From DATJGR01 sp963812255 (lineage in GTDB: Bacteria > Pseudomonadota > Gammaproteobacteria > Pseudomonadales > Azotimanducaceae), in assembly GCA_963812255.1 (NCBI GenBank), contig CAWEUM010000002.1, positions 372,001 to 436,000 of the forward strand: a stretch of DNA of 64,000 nucleotides. Reading direction: 5' to 3'. This document shows, piece by piece, positions 42,681 through 52,000 of the stretch (position 1 is its first letter; each line of letters starts with the position of its first letter). A program made the translations under genes and the position numbers. The notes beneath the pieces were generated by a model. The model was not told the origin of the DNA. It did not search any database and saw only the letters and a list, made by a program, of their open reading frames with translations.

Positions 42681-43193
42681 ATGGAACGCCGCGCACTTCT
42701 GCAAACATTGGTCGCACTGGTCACTGGACCGATGCTAACGAGGCGCCTGCACGCCACAACCAAAATCGACACGAACATCGGGCGGCTGGACAAGACCGAC
42801 GCTGAATGGAAGGCGCTGCTCGAACCGGCGCGCTACAGAGTCTTGTTCGAGGAAGCCACGGAACGTCCGTTCAGCAGCCCGCTGAATGACGAAAAGCACG
42901 CGGGTACCTTCGTCTGCGCCGCGTGCTTCCTGCCGCTATTCGAAAGCCGTTATAAGTTCGACAGCGGCACCGGATGGCCCAGTTTCACGCAGTCCATCGC
43001 TGGACACACGGCTAACAAGAGGGATTTCCAACTGGTGCTGCCGCGCACCGAATATCATTGCGTGCGGTGCGAGGGGCACCAGGGCCACGTGTTCAAAGAC
43101 GGGCCACCACCACGGCATGAGCGATGGTGCAACAACGGTCTCGCGCTGCTGTTCGTGCCGAAGGATGACGCTTTGCCGACGTTGAGAACCTGA
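42681..43193 (+). CDS. msrB: Peptide-methionine (R)-S-oxide reductase (exported)
   Basis: A 170-residue MsrB. Catalytic C150 lies in RHERWCNNGLAL; zinc ligands C79/C82 (CAAC) and C127/C130 (CVRC) are present; GTGWPSF (96-102) and HQGHVFKDG (133-141) are the family boxes. The usual HLGHVF is HQGHVF here, a minor variant. The N terminus (ERRALLQTLVALVTGPML) looks like a Tat or Sec signal, placing the enzyme in the periplasm, where it repairs oxidised methionine. It lies 54 bases after the flavoprotein dehydrogenase. Confidence 0.9.
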   Translation: MERRALLQTLVALVTGPMLTRRLHATTKIDTNIGRLDKTDAEWKALLEPARYRVLFEEATERPFSSPLNDEKHAGTFVCAACFLPLFESRYKFDSGTGWPSFTQSIAGHTANKRDFQLVLPRTEYHCVRCEGHQGHVFKDGPPPRHERWCNNGLALLFVPKDDALPTLRT

Positions 43194-43303
43194 TTGCTAT
43201 CGATCCACTCGAACCGGGCAACTCATCACAGGGCCACGCACATTCGATATAGTTGGCTTTCTCCGAATTGCGTATCCATGCCAACGTTGGCATCCATGCT
43301 CGT

Positions 43304-44320
43304 ATGAATGCAACAACCGCGTCGCCCTATCGCCTGTGCGTTGCGCCCATGATGGATTGGACCGACAGGCACTGCCGGCACTTCCACCGTCTGCTGTCAC
43401 CGCACGCGCGTCTGTACACCGAGATGATCAGCACCGGCGCATTGCTCAACGGACCGCGCGAAAAGTTGCTGAGGTTCTCCACCCAACAGCACCCCGTCGC
43501 GCTGCAACTGGGCGGCGCCAACCCGCATGCGTTGGCCGCGTGCGCCCGCTACGGCGCGGAAGCTGGATTCGACGAGATCAATCTAAACGTCGGCTGTCCG
43601 TCCGATCGTGTCCAGCACGCACGCATCGGCGCCTGTCTGATGCGGGAACCGGAGCTGGTGGCGGCCTGCGTCACCGCGATGCGTGCGGCTGTCGATGTTC
43701 CGGTCACCGTGAAATGTCGAACCGGTGTCGATGATGCCGACGACTACGATTTTCTCGCGACGTTCGTGGCCACCGTTGCGGCCGCCGGATGCAACGTCTT
43801 CATCGTGCATGCGCGCAAGGCGATTCTGAAGGGCCTGAGTCCGGCACAGAATCGGACGATTCCGCCGCTCGACTGGACACGCGTGGATCGGCTCAAGCGC
43901 GACTTTCCGCAGTTGGCGTTCGTCGTCAACGGCGGTCTCGAAAACATCGCAGATATTCGGACGCAGCTTCGCAGCCTCGACGGCGTGATGCTTGGGCGTA
44001 CCGCGTACCACAATCCATGGTTGCTGGCGGCACTCGACCACGAACTGTTCGGTACGCGGCTGCCCGCACGCCGGTGCGACATATTGATCCGGCTATTGCC
44101 ATACATCGAAACGGAAGTCGCTGCCGGCGCGCGGCTGCATGACATCGCGCGGCACCTGCACGGGTTGTTCAACGGATGTCCTGGCGCGCGGCGATATCGC
44201 CGACACTTGGCGGAGCACGCACCTGGCTTGGATGCGGGCGCGCACGTTCTGCTGGATGCGGCCGCAATGGTGGATGAACCGATCTTTGAGGAGAGCCTTG
44301 CGTCATGTTCGAACGCTTGA
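43304..44320 (+). CDS. dusA: tRNA-dihydrouridine synthase A
   Basis: A 338-residue flavoenzyme. The start APMMDWTDRHCRHFHR (14-29) is diagnostic of DusA; the catalytic Cys is C98 in LNVGCPSDRVQHARIG; VKCRTGVDD and HARKAILKGLSPAQNR are further Dus motifs. It reduces uridine in the D-loop of tRNA using FMN and NADPH. ATG 43304 is chosen over 43253 because the family start fits. The 3' end overlaps the TerB-like gene by 16 bases, so translation is coupled. The final 60 residues are the normal DusA C-terminal helical domain. Confidence 0.95.
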   Translation: MNATTASPYRLCVAPMMDWTDRHCRHFHRLLSPHARLYTEMISTGALLNGPREKLLRFSTQQHPVALQLGGANPHALAACARYGAEAGFDEINLNVGCPSDRVQHARIGACLMREPELVAACVTAMRAAVDVPVTVKCRTGVDDADDYDFLATFVATVAAAGCNVFIVHARKAILKGLSPAQNRTIPPLDWTRVDRLKRDFPQLAFVVNGGLENIADIRTQLRSLDGVMLGRTAYHNPWLLAALDHELFGTRLPARRCDILIRLLPYIETEVAAGARLHDIARHLHGLFNGCPGARRYRRHLAEHAPGLDAGAHVLLDAAAMVDEPIFEESLASCSNA

Positions 44321-44751
44321 GGACATTGCTGCAGCAAGACCCGACCACAGACGACGATGTCGCAGTGGAACAGGCCGCGCCGATGGCGGCTGCAATGCTA
44401 CTGCTCGAAGTAGCCTGGGCGGATCAGAACATTACCGACGCCGAACTCGAGGCAACACGCCAAGCCATCCAATCGATGTTCGGTCTGACCTCCGACCAGG
44501 TCCAATCGCTGGTCGATCGAGCTAAATCGGAGCACGACAAGGCGATCTCGATGTACCCGTTCACTCGCTCAGTCAATGAATCGCTGTCGATGGACGACAA
44601 ACGCCACCTGATCGTCCTGTTGTGGCGTCTCGCCGGAACCGATCGCGCCGTCGGCGTACACGAGGAGTACACGATTCGCCGCATAGCAGATCTGTTGTAC
44701 GTTTCTCACGACGATTTCATTGCAGCGAAGCTCGAAGCGCGCAAGTCCTGA
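44305..44751 (+). CDS. TerB-family protein
   Basis: A 148-residue all-helical protein. The pattern AAAMLLLEVAWADQNITDAE (about 28-47), the middle FGLTSDQVQSLVDRA and the end LLYVSHDDFIAAKLEAR are the TerB/COG4103 signature, including the acidic metal-binding AWADxxITDxE. Some TerB proteins mark tellurite resistance or phage-response loci, but this stand-alone type is widespread and its function is not defined. It starts within the dusA gene, suggesting co-expression. Confidence 0.8.
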   Translation: MFERLRTLLQQDPTTDDDVAVEQAAPMAAAMLLLEVAWADQNITDAELEATRQAIQSMFGLTSDQVQSLVDRAKSEHDKAISMYPFTRSVNESLSMDDKRHLIVLLWRLAGTDRAVGVHEEYTIRRIADLLYVSHDDFIAAKLEARKS

Positions 44752-44778
44752 CGCGCTAACTCAAAGGCCGATCGGCGG

Positions 44779-45228
44779 TCAGTTGCGGGATATGCACGCA
44801 CCCGTCGCGACAAACGCAGCGTCCTGTCCGGCGATGGAAAGTATCATGGTGCCATAGCGCTGGTTGACGGTCATCGTGTAGCCGCCGCCATCGACCTCTC
44901 CGCTCAAACCCGAATCGGTGCCTTGCAACACCAGTTTGCCTTCTATGACTTCGGAGCGAGCGATGGGGCTCGTCAGATCGGCCTGGAGATGTTCGATCTT
45001 GATCGCGTGATTGCCAAAATCCACGTCTAGGTGCCGAATTGGAAACGCCACCTCCCCGGCGACGCCATGACAACCAGCGTAACTGTCGCACTCGAACAAC
45101 TGCTGTACCGTGCAAACGAGATTCGTCTTGCCGTCGAACGGCGTAGCGGAGGCTGCGTGGACCATCGACGCCAGCGTACACGCCAACATGGCAGCCGCGC
45201 TCGATGCCAAAAACCTGATTGGCTTCAT
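44779..45228 (-). CDS. Secreted hypothetical protein
   Basis: From ATG 45228, behind an AGGAGGAGG site, the 149-residue protein has a signal peptide (FLASSAAAMLACTLASMVHA) and a short beta-rich domain with four Cys, three of them close together in TNLVCTVQQLFECDSYAGCH and the last in VATGACISRN. The CDSYAGCH spacing is not a haem motif (no CxxCH; three residues separate Cys and CH). The end has VNQRYGTMILSIAGQDAAFV. It is 8 bases from the glycine-zipper protein and shares its strand. Family unknown. Confidence 0.7.
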   Translation of the reverse strand: MKPIRFLASSAAAMLACTLASMVHAASATPFDGKTNLVCTVQQLFECDSYAGCHGVAGEVAFPIRHLDVDFGNHAIKIEHLQADLTSPIARSEVIEGKLVLQGTDSGLSGEVDGGGYTMTVNQRYGTMILSIAGQDAAFVATGACISRN

Positions 45229-45236
45229 GCCTCCTC

Positions 45237-45734
45237 CTAGTCGACGGTATAGCCACGGCCCTGCAGGCACGCGGAGTAGGCGCGATTGTAGTTGCTGCGT
45301 TCGGCGGTAAGCTGCGCGGTCTGCTGTTGTTGTTGCTGCTGCACCTGATTTCGCTGTTGCTGGCTGCGCATACCGCCAAACAATCCACCGCTGGCAGCAC
45401 CGATCGCCGCACCTTCGCCCGCGTTGCCGGCGATTGCGCCAACGGCAACGCCAACCAGCGCGCCGGCAAATGCGCCTCCGAAGAAGCCATGCTTTTTGGG
45501 CGCTGTCGGGGCCGGCGGTGGGGCGGCCATCGGATCAAAGCCGGTTTCGTGCTTGCCGAATTCATAGCATTGAAATTGGTCCTGCTGCTGTTGTTCAGGA
45601 CTCTGACCATGTGCCGGATAGACGTACAACTGATCGTTGGCGGCCAGCACCGGCCCTGCAGCGCCCAGCCACAGCGGCACCAGGAATACGACCTGCCGGA
45701 GCAGCACGATCATCGGCCTCGAATCACTTCGCAT
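45237..45734 (-). CDS. Glycine-zipper outer-membrane-type protein
   Basis: A 165-residue protein with a signal peptide ending GPVLAA, a linker rich in Gln and Pro with QDQFQCYEFGKHETGFD, and a glycine-zipper segment (about 88-125: GGAFAGALVGVAVGAIAGNA then GAAIGAASGGLFGG). A Gln-run (about 130-140) and the C-terminal YSACLQGRGYTV follow. This is the YMGG/Rick_17kDa-like architecture of small envelope proteins. Two Cys, one before and one after the zipper, probably form a disulfide. It overlaps the DUF3313-like gene by 11 bases. Confidence 0.75.
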   Translation of the reverse strand: MRSDSRPMIVLLRQVVFLVPLWLGAAGPVLAANDQLYVYPAHGQSPEQQQQDQFQCYEFGKHETGFDPMAAPPPAPTAPKKHGFFGGAFAGALVGVAVGAIAGNAGEGAAIGAASGGLFGGMRSQQQRNQVQQQQQQQTAQLTAERSNYNRAYSACLQGRGYTVD

Positions 45735-46398
45735 CGTGCGCGGCTTCCATATATTGACGCAACGTGTCCGACCACTTCGTCATGATCGCGTCTGCAGCGG
45801 CCATCTTGCCGACGCCCGACTGCCAGATGAACGATCCATAGTCTCGCGATGCTTCCGGATCAACGACACGCGCCAGCAACTCGCTGGTTACCGAATCGTA
45901 CAACTCCAGGAACAATGTCATCTGACCGGCCGATGTGGCAAACGTGGTGGCACCGGGTGCTTCCATATCCGTCGGCGCTGTGACCGTCAGATTGATGACC
46001 GCCGGACGCAGCACGAGAACGTCCGGTGCCGCGTCATCGACCAACTGAAATCCGCCCTGCTCCAGTTGCGTGACGAACACCTTCTTGAACTCGGCAGCCA
46101 CTTCAGTCTCGGTCCGTTTGATCTGATCGTCGGTGATCGGAATGTCGTAGTCGGTTTCCATATCCTGACGCCAGTTTGGTTTGAAACTGACGTAGCACTC
46201 GAGAATCGCAAACTTCGTGTATGGCTTGAGGCTGGCACCCGGTTTGACGTAGACCAACGCGAATTTGGTGTGCTTCACGAGGTGCAGGCCATTCGGCAGG
46301 ACGCTCGGCGGATCGGCGCTCAATGCTGTCGAAGAACAGATCAGACTCGCGACAGCGAACATGGCGGCAAGAATCCGCGGCATCGACAATACGACCAT
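45724..46398 (-). CDS. DUF3313-like secreted protein
   Basis: From ATG 46398 the protein has 224 residues with a signal peptide (about 1-26, ending LSADP). The domain contains LVYVKPGASLKPYTKFAILE, FVTQLEQGGFQLVDDAAPDV and VLRPAVINLTVTAPTD, and ends KWSDTLRQYMEAAH. The pattern matches DUF3313, small periplasmic or lipid-bound envelope proteins of unknown function. A GGGGGAAACGAG site precedes the start. It forms an operon with the glycine-zipper protein and probably the gene at 44779. Confidence 0.75.
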   Translation of the reverse strand: MVVLSMPRILAAMFAVASLICSSTALSADPPSVLPNGLHLVKHTKFALVYVKPGASLKPYTKFAILECYVSFKPNWRQDMETDYDIPITDDQIKRTETEVAAEFKKVFVTQLEQGGFQLVDDAAPDVLVLRPAVINLTVTAPTDMEAPGATTFATSAGQMTLFLELYDSVTSELLARVVDPEASRDYGSFIWQSGVGKMAAADAIMTKWSDTLRQYMEAAHDAK

Positions 46399-46508
46399 CT
46401 CGTTTCCCCCTAGTGAATTGCACGCTGCAGCCGCGCGGCGCACATACTGGCAAATCTCCGAGTATCTCGCTAGCGCGACCGTACGCGGATTCCGCGATTG
46501 CGACGCCG

Positions 46509-47009
46509 TCAGCGCGCGGCGGCTTCCAATGTTTCGACGAGGTCCTGAAATTTCTCGCGGTTCGACTCGTTCATCGACATCAGGATTCGGTGCGCGTCGA
46601 GCACCCGCTTGCGCATCTCTTCTTCGCTACAATCCAGCGGATTCAGTTCGCCGAACTGTTCGGTGTGTTGCAACGGTTCTTCGATAATGTGGAACACATC
46701 GTCGAAACCCATCGTCTTCAGGACACGGGTGATGTCGGAGTTGGTCGACACCAAAGTCGGCATGAAACCGAAGCGTTCCTGCGCGCGTATCGATAGCTTC
46801 GCGAGGATCCCCAGCGAGGTGCTGTCGATTCCGATCGTCCGGCTCAAATCGACAACCACCGACTTGAAATCCGTGTCAGACAGCATCGCATCGAGAAATA
46901 CGTCGACTGCGGCGCACAGCGTCACACGAACGTCACCGACGAATTTCATCAGGTAGACACCATCGTGGTGCGCAACCAGAATCCGACCGTTGTGCACCAG
47001 CGCGTTCAC
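46509..47009 (-). CDS. STAS-domain anti-sigma-factor-antagonist-like protein
   Basis: Starting with GTG 47009 the protein has 166 residues: ALVHNGRILVAHHDGVYLMK (about 3-22), VVVDLSRTIGIDSTSLGILA near 60-79, and a C-terminal helical tail after about 130 (LDCSEEEMRKRVLDAH). This is a STAS domain; the serine in GIDSTS would be the phosphorylation site, as in SpoIIAA. Its start lies two bases past the TGA of the upstream SpoIIE phosphatase, so both are coupled. The tail beyond the STAS domain is unusual and may contact a partner. Confidence 0.85.
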   Translation of the reverse strand: MNALVHNGRILVAHHDGVYLMKFVGDVRVTLCAAVDVFLDAMLSDTDFKSVVVDLSRTIGIDSTSLGILAKLSIRAQERFGFMPTLVSTNSDITRVLKTMGFDDVFHIIEEPLQHTEQFGELNPLDCSEEEMRKRVLDAHRILMSMNESNREKFQDLVETLEAAAR

Positions 47010-47010
47010 A

Positions 47011-48162
47011 TCAGGCCTCTTTGGTGATGACCAGACACGCGATGTCGTCCGGTGCGGCGGCATCGCGCTGATCGAGTTCCAGAACCTGCCACAGCTCCCT
47101 GCCGTGCGTGTGCGTCTGTTGGACCGCCTCCAGCAGGCGCTGTTCCTTGTCCGCGAGCGGCACGGACCCCAGAATCTCCAGAACACCGTCCGAGACCACC
47201 GCAAGTGTCAGCGGGTAACTGAGTGAATCTCGGCTCGACGTCCATGTTACCCCTTCGAACAGTCCCACTGGCTTGCCCGTCGATTCGAGAAACCGGCAGC
47301 CGTCGTCGTCGCAAACGATGGCGGTCGGGAAGTGGCCGCCATTGGCGTAGGCCATCGTATCGTCGACCAGATCGATGACACCCATGAATATTGCCACGTG
47401 CTTGTCGAGCTGATTGTCGAGAAGCTCCCGATTCAACGCAGCCAATATTTCGCCCGGAGCCTTCAGCATATTGGGACGGTACTCGCGGCGCAGCCGCCGC
47501 GAGAAGTTTTTCAACAAAACCGTTACAAATGCGGACGACGCACCGTGACCCGAAACGTCAGCCATGTAGAAGGCGAAATGGCGATCGGTGATGCGGAAGT
47601 AGTCGACAAAGTCACCGCTCAGCATCAGCGACGGGTACAGCTTGTGCCGCAACCGGTAACGATCAATGGCCATCGGACTGGGCGGGAGCATCCCCATCTG
47701 AATATAGCGACCCGCCCGCTGATCGCGCTGGTACTCGCGCAGCTGTATGCGTGCCTGCGCGTTTTCGGCCGCGGTCGGCGCCGCGAGCAACGTGACGTGA
47801 CCGCCGCGGCTGATAGCCCGGTCGAGTTGCTGTCCCAGGCCGGCGCCTAGATCGCCCGGCTCGACGATTTCAATCACGCCTACCCTCAATGCCTCGATGA
47901 CTGCACCCTTGTCGAGCTCTGCGTCGGCAACAATTGCAAGCGGCAGCGTCGGATCTTGCCTCAGGATGCTTTCCGCGAGCGCAAACGGGTGTGCAAGCCG
48001 GTTCACGTACGGGCACAGGACGAGTTCCGGGCGCTCTTGCGCAAGGTGCTCCGGAAGTTCGGCGGCGTTCGCGATCTGCGAAACGCTGAACCCCAATTGC
48101 GAGAGTGAATGTGCGAGGGCTGACGCCGTCACGTCATCCGGGTCGACTACCAAGAGGGTCAT
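47011..48162 (-). CDS. Response-regulator/SpoIIE-type PP2C phosphatase
   Basis: A 383-residue protein. N-terminal receiver-like domain (1-115: LLVVDPDDVTASALAHSLSQ with the acidic pocket, then LVLCPYVN at the phosphoacceptor position), a linker helix (QLREYQRDQRAGRYIQMGML) and a C-terminal PP2C-type SpoIIE domain with SGDFVDYFRITDRHFAFYMA, DVSGHGASSAFV and a late VVSDGVLE. The receiver's conserved Asp is replaced by Cys/Pro (LVLCPY), so it may not be phosphorylated. It would dephosphorylate the adjacent STAS protein, a partner-switch like HsbR/HsbA in Pseudomonas. Confidence 0.85.
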   Translation of the reverse strand: MTLLVVDPDDVTASALAHSLSQLGFSVSQIANAAELPEHLAQERPELVLCPYVNRLAHPFALAESILRQDPTLPLAIVADAELDKGAVIEALRVGVIEIVEPGDLGAGLGQQLDRAISRGGHVTLLAAPTAAENAQARIQLREYQRDQRAGRYIQMGMLPPSPMAIDRYRLRHKLYPSLMLSGDFVDYFRITDRHFAFYMADVSGHGASSAFVTVLLKNFSRRLRREYRPNMLKAPGEILAALNRELLDNQLDKHVAIFMGVIDLVDDTMAYANGGHFPTAIVCDDDGCRFLESTGKPVGLFEGVTWTSSRDSLSYPLTLAVVSDGVLEILGSVPLADKEQRLLEAVQQTHTHGRELWQVLELDQRDAAAPDDIACLVITKEA

Positions 48163-48288
48163 GCAACTCCCACCGAGGGCATACGTGCTGCGTCATCGAA
48201 GTGGCGAGCAAATGGCCCTGATATGGGACGCGCACCCTACTCCTTCGTTCCTTCGATCACAAGACCGCCACGTCGCAAACATGCCCCG

Positions 48289-48999
48289 CTACTCGTTCCA
48301 ATCTTCATCGAGGAAATCGTCGGTGACCTGTCCGTCCTTGATTAGGTATTCACGCCGTTGCAGGTACGCGTCACGCATGAAGATGTACCTGTCCCCGCTG
48401 ATCAACTGTTCGGCATCGAGCAGATTGGCGCGCCCTTGGATGAAGTACAGCGCCGTCAATCCGTACGCAACGTTGTTGTTGGTGATCAGGTACGCGGGTT
48501 GGGCTGCGTAATTCCCTATCGATCCGATGCCGTCGCGCACATCCGAGGGTCCCAGAAACGGGATCACCAGATAAGGACCGGAATGGAACCCCCACCGCGC
48601 GAAAGTCTGGCCGAAATCTTCCTCGTGCAACGGCAGGCCGGCGCCTGAAGCCGGATCGAACAAACCGCCGATGCCGAGCGTGGTGTTCATGATGAACCGT
48701 CCGGCGTCACTGGCACCTTCAGGGAGCTTGCCCTGCAGGAACTGATTCACGATGACGACAGGATAGGTGAGATTGGTGAAGAAATTACCGATCCCGCGCC
48801 GCAACAGGTTAGGCACGATCCACGCGTAGCCTTTGGCGACCGGCTTCAGCACCCAGCGATCCGCCGCGTCGTTGAACGCCTGGGTCTTGCGGTTCAGGCC
48901 CTGCCACGGATCCGACGTGCCGGAACTCGAACCATCGTCTGCCACCGCGCCGCAGGCGAGCATCAGCAACACCCCTGAAAGCAACCAACGCTTCAACAT
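48289..48999 (-). CDS. mlaA: MlaA (VacJ) outer-membrane lipoprotein
   Basis: From ATG 48999 the protein has 236 residues. The signal peptide carries a lipobox (LMLAC, C16). The MlaA domain shows SDPWQGLNRKTQAFNDAADR, NFFTNLTYPVVIVNQFLQGK, DAGRFIMNTTLGIGGLFDPA and GGYLVIPFLGPSD-like GPYLVIPFLGPSDVRDGIG. MlaA sits in the outer membrane with OmpC/porin and passes mislocalised phospholipids to MlaC. It is separated from the phosphatase operon by 126 bases, and the other mla genes are not in the window. Confidence 0.93.
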   Translation of the reverse strand: MLKRWLLSGVLLMLACGAVADDGSSSGTSDPWQGLNRKTQAFNDAADRWVLKPVAKGYAWIVPNLLRRGIGNFFTNLTYPVVIVNQFLQGKLPEGASDAGRFIMNTTLGIGGLFDPASGAGLPLHEEDFGQTFARWGFHSGPYLVIPFLGPSDVRDGIGSIGNYAAQPAYLITNNNVAYGLTALYFIQGRANLLDAEQLISGDRYIFMRDAYLQRREYLIKDGQVTDDFLDEDWNE

Positions 49000-49062
49000 G
49001 CCCGCCCCTGACGTCACATTCTTCGACGCACGATGATAGCTCATGCATTCGCCTGGTCGAAC

Positions 49063-52000
49063 TCAGCGCATACCCGCTTCTTCTTCGAGCGGTACCAGCG
49101 TCGACTCGAGTCGTTTCGCCGACACCTTGCCTCGGGTTCGCAGCCGCTGCGCAAAAACTGCAATGCGATACTCTTCGATCTCGAAACGAACATCAGCCAG
49201 ATCATCCCGCTCACCGAGCTTGTCGACCACACGATCAAGGCGGGTTTCGAACGCGGCAATTTCGGCGCTCGCCTGCGCGTCTTTCGCGATGCGACCCTGT
49301 AAGCCACCTAGCCGATGCTGGATCGCTTCGAGATAGCGAGGAATTTCCTTCAGATACCGTAGTGGAATGCGCCCAAGGAAATCCGCTGGCACCAATCGCG
49401 CGACCTGTGCGCTCATATTGCGTACCGCATCAACGTAGGCAGGCGACTTCGCCTCATCCAGCGCCCGAACGACCTCGAAGCGGGCAGCCATGATCTCTTT
49501 TGCCAGACCAAGCAGCGTTTCGAAACGGCCGGGCCACCTGTTGCGCCGCTGGGCTATACGAGCTTCCCATTCGGCCGCCGTTCGCGGCAACTCGTCCGCG
49601 TCGAAGAACGTGTACCACGCCGACGCGCGCAACAGTTCATCGGCCAGCCTTTCGGCGCTGCCGAGCGACGCGTAGTGCAATCCCAAATCGCGTTCCTTCT
49701 TCAGCAGATTCCGCAATGTGCGCGTCGTCTTCTGGTCGTTCAGCAACGCGATCCTCGAGTACCCGTCGCGAGACGCGCGACGCTGCTCGGCAGCTGACGC
49801 TGTCATCACCAACGATACGCTATCACCCCGATCGAACAGCGCGGGATAGACGATCAAACGCCCTTCGCCGTCGTCGAGTACCCGTTGCGACGGCACTTCG
49901 GCGTCCGGAAAATGCGTCAACCGATGCACTTCGAGAGATTCACGAACGTGCTGCGTATCGAGACGTTGCGTGATCCGCGTCCGCAGGCGACCGAGCAACG
50001 CCGCGAGGTCGCGGTCCTGATCGACGAGATGCCCCTTGGCATCGCGTACCTGCACGTTCATCCTCAGGTGCGCATCGATCACATCGACACGCCAGGCATC
50101 GAGCGGAATGCGCACCCCGTACATTCCGTCAACGCGCTCACCGAGGACTCGTTCGAGACGGCCGCGTCGATAGACGTCGGCGCGCAACAGCTTCGGGGCG
50201 ATCGCCTCGACCTTCTCCGGCACCGGCGCCAACGGACGGCGCAATGCCTTCGGTAACGACCGGATCATCGCTTCGCACTTCGCCCCGAGCAATCCGGGCA
50301 CCAACCAATCGAGCGGTTCCTGCCTGACGTGCGCGAGCAGCCCGATCGGAACCTGTAGCGAAACCCCATCATCGGGCGCGCCCGGCGCAAAGCTATACCT
50401 GAGCCTGAACTCGACGTCCTGCAACACCAATGCAGATGGAAAATCTTCATCCTCGATGTTCGCGTCGAGCTGTTGCAGCACATGTTCCCGCGACATGAAC
50501 AGCAACTTCGGATCATGCAGTTCGGCGCGTCGGCGCCAGGACTCGAGCTGCTTCGCGTCGCAAACATCTGCCGGAATTCGTTCGTCATAGAAAGCGGCGA
50601 GCACGTCATCCGACGCCAGCAGGTCGCGGCGGCGCTGTTTGGCTTCCAGCGCATTGACCTCGCGAACCAGCGCCAGGTTGTGGTGCAAAAACTCGGCTTT
50701 CGTCGTCACCGCTCCTGCCAACAGGCCTGCACGGATGAGAATCTCGCGCGACTGAGCCGCATCGATCCGTTTGAAACTGGCGCGCCGTTTCTCGACCAGC
50801 GGCAATCCAAACATTGAGACCTTCTCGAATGCGACTGCCTCCCCGCGCCGCGGATCCCAATGCGGTTCGCTGTAGCTGCGCTTCACCAGACGTTGTGCAG
50901 CCGCCTCGATCCACGCCGCTTCTACTGCCGCAACACAACGCGCATAGATTCGCTGGGTTTCGGATATTTCACTGCTAACGAGCCATTTGGGGCGCATCGA
51001 TGCGAGTGCCGAGCCCGGAAAGATCCGAAATCTGAGGCCGCGCGCACCGAGATAGTCACCGCGCTCGTCCTGCAAACCGACCAGGCTCAGTGACCCGGCC
51101 AGAATCGATCGATGGATCGCCTCGTAGCTCGCGGCCCGGGTGTTCGGACGCATCCCGAGGTCCCGCACCGCAAGCAACAGTTGTCGATGCAAATCGCGCC
51201 ATTCGCGCATCCGCTGGAACGACAGGAACCGTTCACGACAGGCTCGCTTGAGTGCGGCCGACGTGAGTTCCTGGCGCGATGTTTCGTGCCAGTTCCAGAG
51301 ATTGAAGTAACCCAGATAGTCGGAGCGTTTGTCGACGAACTGCCGGTGCGCAGCATCGGCGGCCGCACGGAAATCGAGCGGCCGTTCGCGGGGATCCTGC
51401 AGTGCGAGACCGCTCGCAATGACCAGCAGTTCGCTCGTGGCGTTCTGTTTTGCCGCCTCCAGCAGCATGCGTGCGAGACGCGGATCAATGGGCAATCGTG
51501 CCATGTCGCGGCCGACCGGTGTCAAACGACCGTCCGACAGCGCGCCGAGTTCGGTCAGCAAGGTCAGCGCGTCCCGAATTGCGCGGGGCTCCGGTGGATC
51601 CAGAAATGGAAAGGTCTCGATGTCGCCCAGACCGAACGCGCGCATCTGCAATACCACCGCGGCGAGATTGGTGCGCCGAATTTCCGGATCCGTGAAGGCG
51701 GGTTGCGCGAGGTAATCCGATTCTGCGTAGAGCCGATAGCAAACGCCAGGCGCGATGCGGCCGCAACGACCTTTGCGTTGATCGGCGCTCGCCTGGGATA
51801 TCCGCTCGATCGGCAACCTTTGCAGTTTTGAGCGATAACTGTATCGGCTCAGCCGCGCGTAGCCGGGATCGACGACGAAGCCGATGTTCGGAACCGTCAG
51901 AGAGGTTTCGGCAACGTTCGTCGCCAGTACGATGCGGCGCCTTCCGCCCGACGCAAAGATCCGCTGCTGTTCCGACACCGGCAAGCGTGCATAGAGCGGC

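Noticed and set aside
44305..44751. Tellurite resistance operon
   Set aside because: TerB-like gene stands alone next to dusA; no terA, terC, terD or terE neighbour.
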